The translations under genes and the position numbers were made by a program. Below the pieces are notes generated by a model, which saw only the letters and a program-made list of their open reading frames with translations, searched no databases and was not told the origin of the DNA. Of a stretch of 21,317 nt of DNA, positions 9,795 to 18,600 are shown one piece after another; the first letter of the stretch is position 1; the number at the start of each line of letters is the position of its first letter. Source of the stretch: Ophiobolus disseminans (lineage: Eukaryota; Ascomycota; Dothideomycetes; Pleosporales; Phaeosphaeriaceae); the NCBI GenBank assembly GCA_010093685.1, contig MU006250.1:26497-47813 (forward strand), given 5' to 3'.

Positions 9795-9986
9795 TGTCAG
9801 CCCGTAGGGTCCGAGGGCTATGCCCGAGGCTCCTCTTCATCTAGTCTTAGCTTGCTCACGTGCTAGTCCTACAAAGGCTTAGCACGCGACCTCACTTAGA
9901 TAGATTTCTCTCCCCTCAGTAGCACAATCCTTACGATTCTCCTACCTTATGTTCTTTCACCTAGTGATCCCTATGCGCCACTAACA
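9795..9986 (+). repeat. Copia-2 5' LTR
   Basis: 192 bp, TGTCAGCCCG...CACTAACA. Compared with the 3' LTR it has TTCATC for TTTATC, CTTAGC for CTCAGC, CCTTACG for CCTCACG and CTAACA for CTGACA. Three of the four mutations (to TA) are in this copy and one is in the other. Confidence 0.97.
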
Positions 9987-9998
9987 GGTTATGAGCCC
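9987..9998 (+). promoter_or_regulatory. Copia-2 primer-binding site (initiator-Met half-tRNA type)
   Basis: GGTTATGAGCCC follows the LTR directly. It is complementary to the initiator methionine tRNA anticodon stem-loop (GGGCTCATAACC) and not to a tRNA 3' end. Priming from a cut initiator tRNA is established for Drosophila copia. Its use here is inferred from the match. Confidence 0.8.
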
Positions 9999-10134
9999 CT
10001 ACCCGCTACCGCTCTTGCTGTAATTATTCCTACAAAGCTAGGGAAATTGCAGTGAGGTCGCGCAACCAATCGTCGCCCTCCTCTTGTCTTAACTTTGTCA
10101 ATCACCCCGCCGTTGCAAGGCTTCTACCCTCGCA

Positions 10135-13100
10135 ATAGCGACTACCCAGTACACCTCCTCCCCCTCTGTTACTATCCGCCTGTCCGCTGATAGCAAAAAC
10201 TAGAAGGATTGGATTAAACAACTAACCAACTATGCCGCCACCGAGAACGCCGTCAGCGTCCTTGATAGAGCTACGCGTCCAGACTTCGACCCTACTAGGG
10301 AGAAGTACGCCTACACCTTACTTGTTAAGCCCGATCTCTAGGACGGCATGACACTAAGCCAAATTGCTACAGAGATAGCAAATGCTGGCAACCTCAACGT
10401 CCACATTCGCCCTCTAAACGACGACGCGCGTCGCACGAAGAAGGAGGACGAGGACGCCCTTAACCTCTAGGTCGCTCGCGACGCCAAACTCCAGAACACT
10501 ATTCTCTCGTCAATTGACAAGGCCCTCACGCCCTAGGTCCGCGGCTGCAACACCGCTAATAGTATGTACCGAGTCCTTAAGGAGCTCAACAACACCAGCG
10601 ACTACGCCAATACCGCCCTTGCCTAGGCCGCCTTCATTGACCTTCGCGCTGACACCTGCAAGTCTATAAGGGACTACATAGGCAAGTTCCGCGAGTCCCT
10701 CCAAGACCTCACTACCCAGGGCGTCACCCTTGGCTAGCAGAAGCCGTCATTAATAGCGTCCGTAAGCGCTGCTGCAGGCGTTGACGAGCTTATAGTTATA
10801 CACCTCCTCCACGGCCTCTTAAAGGTGCTACCTACATAGGTCGAAGCTCGCAATAACGACCTTCGTCAGGGCAACACCTGGACCGTTGATACCCTTATCC
10901 AGTTAGTCGAAGATCACATTCGGCACGTCAATAAGGAGCCCGTCAAAACCTTCTCATCTGTTTTTAAGAAACAGAAGGAGCAGCGCGTCCTCAACCGTCT
11001 CAACAACCCGCGCAATGCTGCCGCCGCAACGACAGTTAAGGTAACAACAGCACCCTTTACGTCCACAACTTAGACAACTATCCCGTCCCGAGGTCCCCGT
11101 ACACCTAAACCTGTCGGCATGTGTGACCACTGCAACAAGGAGCATGTAGGACCTAACGACCTTTGCTAGTTTAAGCACCTAAACCTAGTCCCAGAGCACA
11201 TCAAAAAGAAGCGCGCAGCTACTGCTACTGCGGCAGCGAGGACTAATGTCTCAACCGCTGACAACAACGACTCTGGAGATAGCTACACCCATCACATTTT
11301 TGCCTTAAACGCAAGTTTCATCTCCCTCTCTATTCTCAAGAAAGTAGTCAACGACGTCTCGTACAAACAGCGGTTCTGCTACGACACTGCTGCCAACCGA
11401 CACGTCTTTAACGACCGCTCTAAGTTCACCAACCTTGTCTACACTGCTGACAACAACGTACATAGCTCTACCGGCTCTACTACCGCTGAGGGCGAGGGAG
11501 CGGTTCACATTGAGGTTGTCAAGTCAGACGGAGAGACAGAGCATCTCCACCTAAACAACGTCCTCTACTGCCTAGATTTCACTACCAACGTCATCTCCTA
11601 GGCACCCTTCAAGCGCAAGGGAGCTTGGTACCACTCAGGCAAGGACAAGTTGTACACCTCTTCCAATGACGAGCTCGCTTACCTACTAGAAATTGACGGT
11701 ATACCGAACTTTCTCGTTGTCTCTAACTCCTCTGAGGCACCGGCCGCTCTATGTTACGCATCCCTCCACTCATACCGCAGCTCTGCTAACAAGCCCTTAG
11801 CGACACGTTCTGCAGACGACTGGCATCATATATATAGCCACGCTAACCTTGATATCCTTAAGCGTACCGCTAAGGCTGTTAAAGGCATGGTCCTCTCCTC
11901 TAACAACCTAAAGGACTGTCCGCCTTGCGGACTCTCCAAGTCAAAACAGGTCCTCTCACGTCGCCCCCAGGACGTCCCCACAACCCTGCTTAGCATAGTA
12001 CACGTCGATATTGTCGGCCCTATTGCCACTGAAGGTCGTGACGGCGAACGTTACTAGATGCTGCTCACCGCAGGCAAGACGGGACAGCATTGGCTATACA
12101 CGGCCGACAACCGTGCCACGCTGGGCGTTAAGCTTATTAACTAGTGCAAGAAGATAAAAGCTCGTAGCTTAACTATTGTTGTCATGCGTGTTGACAACGC
12201 CCGTAAGTTCATTAACGACCGCACTAACGCTTACTTCAAGAGCGAAGGCATTACAGTGGAAGCCTCTCCACTATATAACCTAACTCGAAACGGTCGTGCT
12301 GAGCGCGCAAACGGCATAAATGAAGACCGTGTACGCGCCGCTCTTATCGCCGCCGGCCTCCCAAAGTCCTTCTGGCCTTACGCCGCCCACTACGTAATAC
12401 GTCTACGAAACCTTAGCGTCACTAGCGCTCCAGACGGAGACACCACTCCTATGGAGGCCTAGAACCGCGCCCTCAACTACCCCAACCCCGTCCCGAATGT
12501 CGCAAAGCTGCAGGCTTTTGGCCACACTAGTTACGTCTATATACTAGCTGCTACGCGCGTTAAAGGCGACAAATTCGGGCCTCGCGCAGTCCGCGGACAC
12601 TTTATTAGCATAGTAGGTGAGTCACTGTATAAGATGTGGCTACCTGAAGACGACAAGGTCGTCACCACTGCCTCTGTCAAATGGGACAAGTACGGCGCCG
12701 TCGCGCCCGTCCCGGACGATGCCTCAACAACTCCTCCGCCTCTATCCTAGCCTCTTATAGGCCGATTCCAACCTCTTGTTGACCGCCTTAAGCAGGCGTT
12801 GCCGCCCACTCTGGGGAGTGAGGATAAAGCCGAGGACACCGTACTACCTGGCGCTGGCGGCGCTCACGACAACTTTGATGGCTTTGAAGAGCCTCTTGTC
12901 GACGCCGGCACGCCCACTCGCGATAACAACGTTGCTCCTCGCCGCCACGACATCAACGCGGACCTTGACGCCGCTTACATCATTAATAGCCCACGTCTTA
13001 GACGCCCTTGCGCCCTCTTTATATCTCTAACGTTCACATACTGTTTTGCAATGGCTCTTGTCCGACCTACGACCAAGCTGTCAGACATGCCGCTAGAGCC

Positions 13101-14664
13101 TCGCAACTACAAGCAGTACCTTAAACACCTACGTCGCGACGACCTCCAGTTAGCTATGGATAAGGAATACCAAGCCCTCATTGCTAACAACACGTGGCGT
13201 CCAGCGACTCTAGAAGAGCTTGCTAAACACGAGGTTATACCAGCTCAGTGGGTATGGACTTACAAAGGCGACGCTGAGGGTAACCACCTTAAGGACAAGG
13301 CTCGGATGGTAGCCTGCGGCAACCGCCAGAAGGAGTCTATCTGGTACCGCGAAGTCTACTCCTACGTCGTCCGAACTACGACTCTCCGCGTCCTCCTCGC
13401 CCTCGTCGCCTACTACAACCTCGAATGCGAACAGGTGGACATGATCACAGCGTACCTCAACGCCACCCTCACCGACGACGACGTCGTACTTCTCCGTTTG
13501 CCGCCAGGCTGCCCATCTTCGAGACAGGTCGTCCGCCTCCAGCGTGGAATGTACGGACTCAAGCAGTCAGCTCTACTATGGTATAATGACCTCAAGGCCT
13601 CCCTCAAAGTCCTGGGCTTCGACCTAATTAAAGCTGATCCCTGCGTCTTTATCAACAACGCCGAATTTGGCATCATCATTGTCTATGTTGACGACCTTAT
13701 CCTCATCACTAAGGACACCTCGCCTATGGCGACACTCAAGGAGCGACTATTTGCCCGTTACAAGGCTCGCGACTTGGGCCCTATTGGCTTCTACTTAGGT
13801 ATACGCGTCCGACGCGACCGCGTCAAAGGCACCCTCTCCCTCAGCATGGACAGCTACATTGACCGCGTTGTTGACGAGTACTACATGACTGATAGCCCAG
13901 CCGCTGACACTCCTCTCCCCATCTCATCTCTCAAACTCGTCAAGCGAGAGGACCAGGCGGACAATAACCTCATACACCAATACCAGTCGCTCGTTGCAAA
14001 GCTGCTCTACCCAACAGCTATCATGCGACCAGACCTCGCCTAGCACGTCAACTTCATGGCGCGTTTTGCCACTAACCCGTCAGAGGAACAGCTCTCGCTA
14101 CTCAAACGCGTCCTCCGCTACTACAAAGGCACCGCTAACCTCGGTATAACGTATACCCGCCGCCTAGATGTCAAGGACGCCGGCCTTGTCGGCTACAGCG
14201 ACTCCGCTTTCGGCGACAACATTAACCGCAAATCGTCCTCTGGGTACGTCTTCAAGCTGGCCGGAGGCGTCGTCTCATACAAGTCGTACCGCCAGCGTCT
14301 TGTCACCCTCTCCTCTACCGAAGCTGAGTACATTGCCCTCACCTACGCCGCTAAGGAAGCAGCGTGGCTTCGTCGCCTCCTTAGACAAGTCGGGTACACT
14401 GGCAATGACGTACACCCTCTCCAGCTCTACACCGACAACCTCTCCGCCTACAACATAGTCCGCAAGGACGGCCTCCATGAGCGTACTAAACACATAGACA
14501 ACTACTACAAGTACACTAAATACGAGTACCAGAATGGCAACGTCCTTCTTGACCACCTCCCGGGTACAGAAATGCCTGCCGACGGACTCACTAAACCCCT
14601 TAACAAGCTCGACCACACCAAGTTTGTGCGTCTCCTCGACATAGTCAAGGTCCCTAGCGTCTAG
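10135..14664 (+). pseudogene. Copia-2 gag-pol polyprotein, broken only by TAG codons
   Basis: One frame of about 1,510 codons has no indel. It holds 15 internal TAG (10201, 10339, 10468, 10534, 10624, 10735, 10837, 11071, 11167, 11599, 12055, 12142, 12460, 12748, 14041) and no TAA or TGA; the last codon is TAG at 14662. The probable start reads ATA GCG ACT ACC, an ATG changed to ATA. Domains: gag 10135-11250 with a variant zinc knuckle (CDHCNKEH); protease near 11380 (YDTAANRHVF, Asp kept); integrase zinc finger 11821-11940 (WHHIYSH...CPPC) and catalytic residues in HVDIVGP, RVDNARKF and GRAERANG; RT 13150-13800 with GMYGLKQ and YVDDLIL; RNase H 14180-14600 with GYSDSAFG, SSTEAEY, YTDN. All recognisable catalytic residues survive. 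Most stops sit at probable Trp codons, a few at Gln. Confidence 0.92.
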
Positions 14665-14711
14665 CGCAAGGACGACCGTCACTGCTACTAGTGTCACGAT
14701 CCACCTCGTTC

Positions 14712-14718
14712 AGGGGGG
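14712..14718 (+). promoter_or_regulatory. Copia-2 polypurine tract
   Basis: AGGGGGG plus TG comes immediately before the 3' LTR start at 14721. It is the expected plus-strand primer site of an LTR retrotransposon. Confidence 0.8.
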
Positions 14719-14720
14719 TG

Positions 14721-14912
14721 TGTCAGCCCGTAGGGTCCGAGGGCTATGCCCGAGGCTCCTCTTTATCTAGTCTCAGCTTGCTCACGTGCTAGTCCTACAA
14801 AGGCTTAGCACGCGACCTCACTTAGATAGATTTCTCTCCCCTCAGTAGCACAATCCTCACGATTCTCCTACCTTATGTTCTTTCACCTAGTGATCCCTAT
14901 GCGCCACTGACA
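14721..14912 (+). repeat. Copia-2 3' LTR
   Basis: 192 bp, TGTCAGCCCG...CACTGACA, with perfect six-base inverted termini. It is followed by target duplication CATTT (14913-14917), then the satellite resumes. Confidence 0.97.
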
Positions 14913-14917
14913 CATTT

Positions 14918-14930
14918 CAACGCCTAGAAG
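14918..14930. repeat. 188-bp satellite, copy 3, last 13 bases
   Basis: CAACGCCTAGAAG completes copy 3 after the Copia-2 insertion, aligning with the CTAACACTTAGATG region of other copies. Confidence 0.75.
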
Positions 14931-15116
14931 CAGTAGAGCTAGTCTGTATCTATGCCCTCAGAGTTTCTGCAGTGTATCTGATATCGTGGTGGGCGGGCAG
15001 AGCGGGTTTCGTGAGATTCAGGAATAACTCCTAATTAGGAACTAGCGCGGGCTAGAATACACTCTCCTACTGCAATGGCTACCCACACCTCTAAAGTGTG
15101 TTCTAACACTTAGATG
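14931..15116. repeat. 188-bp satellite, copy 4 (186 bp)
   Basis: This full unit runs from CAGTAGAGCTAGTC to ACACTTAGATG. A stretch at about 14955-15000 (GTTTCTGCAGTGTATCTG and following) diverges from the other copies; the rest aligns closely. Confidence 0.88.
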
Positions 15117-15235
15117 TAGTAGAGCTAGTCTTTATCTATGCTTCTGGTGATTGCGCAGTATATTCGGCGTTGTTGTAGGCGTGTACAGGTAGGTTGGGTA
15201 GGATTCAGGAATAACTCCTGATTGGGAACTAGCGC
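15117..15235. repeat. 188-bp satellite, copy 5 (truncated)
   Basis: The first 119 bases of a unit, TAGTAGAGCTAGTC to GGGAACTAGCGC, then an abrupt change to unrelated sequence (AGTCTTGCACCAG). This is the right end of the array. Confidence 0.88.
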
Positions 15236-15408
15236 AGTCTTGCACCAGACTCTACCACCACCCCCTTCTCTCGGCGATACCTCCACAACCACAACGTCTA
15301 GAGATATTCTGAAGAGTACGTTTTAATTGCGCGAGCGTGCATGTCCAAGTGAGCTCCAAAGACTCCTGATATTTTTTCTAACCTTAAGCACGTTTTCGCC
15401 CTTCATCT

Positions 15409-15597
15409 CTCGTTCTATACCAGTTACGGGCCTTCTCTTCTCTGCGGGTTGCGGACGTCTCTCTTTCTATACCAGTTATGGGCCTCTCTCTTTCTATACC
15501 AGTTATGGGCCTCTCTCTTTCTATACCAGTTACGGGCCTCTCTCTTTCTACACCAGTCACGGGCGTCTCTCTCTTTCTATACCAGTTACGGGCAACT
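15409..15597. repeat. 27-bp minisatellite
   Basis: About six 27-bp units begin TCTCTCTTTCTATACCAGTT and continue AYGGGCC, with variants such as TACACCAGTCACGGGCG. The array is enclosed by two related GC-rich blocks, CTCTGCGGGTTGCGGACGTC and CTCCCCGCGGGTGCTGGGCG. As 27 is a multiple of three, open frames run through it on both strands; they show no protein similarity and are not called as genes. It lies just 3' of the helicase pseudogene. Confidence 0.9.
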
Positions 15598-15642
15598 CTC
15601 TCCCCGCGGGTGCTGGGCGTCACTTGTTTGTTACTGCGCCTA

Positions 15643-18600
15643 CTATGCCGCCGGTGCTCTGCATTGCTCTACCTACTCAGCCAACAACCGCGTTATCCAG
15701 CAAAACTCCCCAACCAACTAGTTGCTCTCTACCGTCTCAAGTACGCGCTTCTTCCCCAAATACTCCACAACGCTTCTCCCTAGCCCTGCGTCGTCAACGC
15801 CTACTGCCTGCAATCGGCTATGCCACTGCGATCCAATCTCGCTGTACCCTAACACTATGCCTACGATCGCTCCCATCAAAACGCCCCTGTACTGGCAATC
15901 GCCTGCCTCGGCGCGCTAGTACCCTCCGCGCCCGTTGCTCTCCCACTAATGGCATATCTCCTGCGGCACCCCGCACCAAAAACAGCCCGAATACCTTTCA
16001 AACTTCATCTTCCCCTCTATTGCCTTGATCTGCTCCTTGACCTGCGTGCTCTCTAGACGCCAACATTGCCGCACGTCGTGGTTGCTGTGCCTGTCGCCTG
16101 CTGCCTCGCATATCCCGCATCGGTTTGCCCACTGCACTAACTGCCTGCGCAGCCACTCTACGTCGCCAAACTCGTGCTGCCGCTGCTGGATCAACGTCTG
16201 GCGTGGGCCTTGTCGCTCGCGCTGCTGCTGCTCAAACCCTCTCTGCATCTCCTCTCTCTCGTTCTCTTCTTCGCTCTCTTCTACCCCTATCTCCACCTCG
16301 CTGGATTGCTCGCTGTCGCTAGGTCGCTCGCTATCCTCCTCTGCCTCTTCCCCTCTACAAACGTCACATCTATCCTCCCCCTCTTCGCATTCTGCCCGCT
16401 CTACCTCCCGCTTGTCCAAATACCCGTCTAGCACTACCCTCCGGCACTGCGTGGCACCGCTCTCTCCCACGTACGATCCCACCAACGCCTGCTCTGCCTC
16501 ATCCTGACTGTCCTTGGCGGCTCGCTGATCGCCGTCCTGCACTATCATAATGGCCTTGCTTAGCAATCCATCTCTCCTAGCTCTGCCGCTCTCCTGCGCG
16601 TAATCCAACACGCTGAACGGCCAATCGATGTGGATGATACACCGGATGTCGGGCACGTCCACGCCCATGCCCAACGCGCTGGTGGCAACGATAATGCGCT
16701 GCCAGCCAGCCATAAACGCCTCCAACATGCTCGCCTTGCCGATGGCGTTGTGGTGGTACGCCTGGCACTTGAGCTTCTCCGCCAACGCCTTGACCTTGGC
16801 TACTAAGTTGCCGTATACCACGATCTTGCCGGCCTTGTACTTCCTCTGCTTCCGCTGTACTATGGCCAACACGGTCGCCTCTACCTCCTGCTTTTTCGCT
16901 CTCTGGCCTGTCTTAATCACGCAATACGCTACGTTGGTCCGCGCTGTTAGCGCCCTGAACATCTTGACCTGCTCTGGATTAAAATGCATGCGGCGGAACA
17001 GCTCGTCCTCCTCGCTTAGCGGCAACGTCGCTGTCAACATGACTATCTGCGTCCCTGCGGCTACTAGCCTACCGAGTTGCTGCATCTGTTTACGGAACGT
17101 GTACTGCCGGTTCAACACGACATGGCACTCGTCGATAACGATCTGATCTAGCTGCCGCGTTGCTTGAAGCCGGTTCAAAAACGTGTTAAACGCCTCCCCT
17201 ACGGCTGACTCGGGCGTCACTAACACTACAGCTGCTGCGTCGGGCGGGTAGCGACTCTCCTACTCCACGCACGATATCCCTAGCTTCTGGCATCGCCGCT
17301 TTATATCGCCACGTAACGCGATCAACGGCACGACGACGACGGTGGTGCCGCCCTGCTCTGCAAACGCTGGCAACATGAACAACAAGCTTTTGCCTCCGCT
17401 AGTGGGCATTACGGCAACAACGGGGCTCTCGCCTGCTACGATCGCCTCAATCGCCAGCTTTTGCACGCCTTGAAACTCGGCCTTGTTGCCTATCATCCGC
17501 TTCAGCTGCTTGCTGCCGTCTATCTTCCTCAGCCGCTGCCACCGATTGATTCTTGCCTCATCCGCCTCGCTCTCAAATGGTGCTCTCTTCCGCTTCCTGC
17601 TCTTTTCGCCGTCCTCTACGTCTGCCTGGAAGCCCAAAAACCGGTGCTAGTTGGTGCTGGATGCCCGGAACTGCTGCCGCTTGTCTGCTACCGCGCCTGC
17701 CTGCTCTATGATCCCTCGCGCGTACACCAGCCCAGCAACGTGCGACGTATGGCCTGCCTGCTTGTCGGCAATCGACGCCTCTGCCGTGTCCTCATTGCCC
17801 TCCTTGTCTTCCCCCTCGTCTGCCTAGAACGCGGTGGATCCACGCAAAAACCGCCGGCTGATGCCAATTGCTATCTCGCGGTACCCGGCAAACGTCCACT
17901 CCTAGCCTATAGCGATCCGGCTCTCGCGCTTCAACGCCTCGCAAAGTCGATCTGTTGTCTACTTGCGCCTGTTGGGGTCGGCTGGCCACATATGAGACGA
18001 CACCGCCTCCTTCTCCTACACCAACGCCTTAAGCCGCTGCTGGAACGGCAGCACCAGCCACATGTACCACACCACTAGCTCGCCCACCTCGCGCGGCAGA
18101 TACTGGTGGATAATCTTGACGTCTCCGCTGACGTTGTAGCCCTTGTGGTACCGCGTCACAAACACCACTATCCTGTCTTCGATGAATACGTTGCGGTGGC
18201 CTCCCTGCACCGTGTTGCTGTGCCGAACGCTTAATATCTCCGGGCCTCGCGCTGGCTGCCCGCCGCTGATATGCATTAATACAGCCAGCTTCTCGCGGAA
18301 CTCGACCACCCGATCCATATACCGCTCTACTGCCTGCCGGTCTACCCCTGACTGACTTCCGGGCTTCATGAACTGATCTCGGACGCTGGCCTCCTGCCCT
18401 ACCCGCTCAAACAGCCACCGCTCGCCGTTGACGGGCATCTGCGTGCGTTGGTCCTTTAAAAAGTTCCATCCTGGCCGCTCGTCGGTTGGGTTATCGCGCA
18501 TGCTCTCCCATGGCACGGCGGGTACGGGCGTAGCCTTGCTAAACAACAGCTCTTCAGTCAACAGCCGCCGGCTCTCGCTCGCGAGCCCGTGGACCATGCC

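Larger units (their letters stand above)
9795..14912 (+). mobile_element. Copia-2: full-length Ty1/Copia retrotransposon
   Basis: The element is 5,118 bp, with 192-bp LTRs at 9795-9986 and 14721-14912. The termini form TGTCAG...CTGACA (CTAACA in the 5' copy). It has a primer-binding site, one gag-pol frame, a polypurine tract and target duplication CATTT at 9790-9794 and 14913-14917. It interrupts copy 3 of the satellite. The two LTRs differ at four sites, all of them C/T at CpA or G/A at TpG. It is GC-richer and far less decayed than Copia-1. Confidence 0.97.

Noticed and set aside
14275..14697. 140-codon minus-strand frame
   Set aside because: It is antisense to the RNase H region of Copia-2 with no similarity of its own.
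15327..16028. 233-codon plus-strand open frame over the 27-bp array and helicase 3' end
   Set aside because: It is composed of array repeats and antisense of the helicase, with no recognisable domain. It exists because the opposite strand is coding and the array unit is a multiple of three.
16628..17146. 172-codon plus-strand open frame
   Set aside because: It lies wholly antisense to the uninterrupted helicase core, which has clear motifs. It is a shadow.
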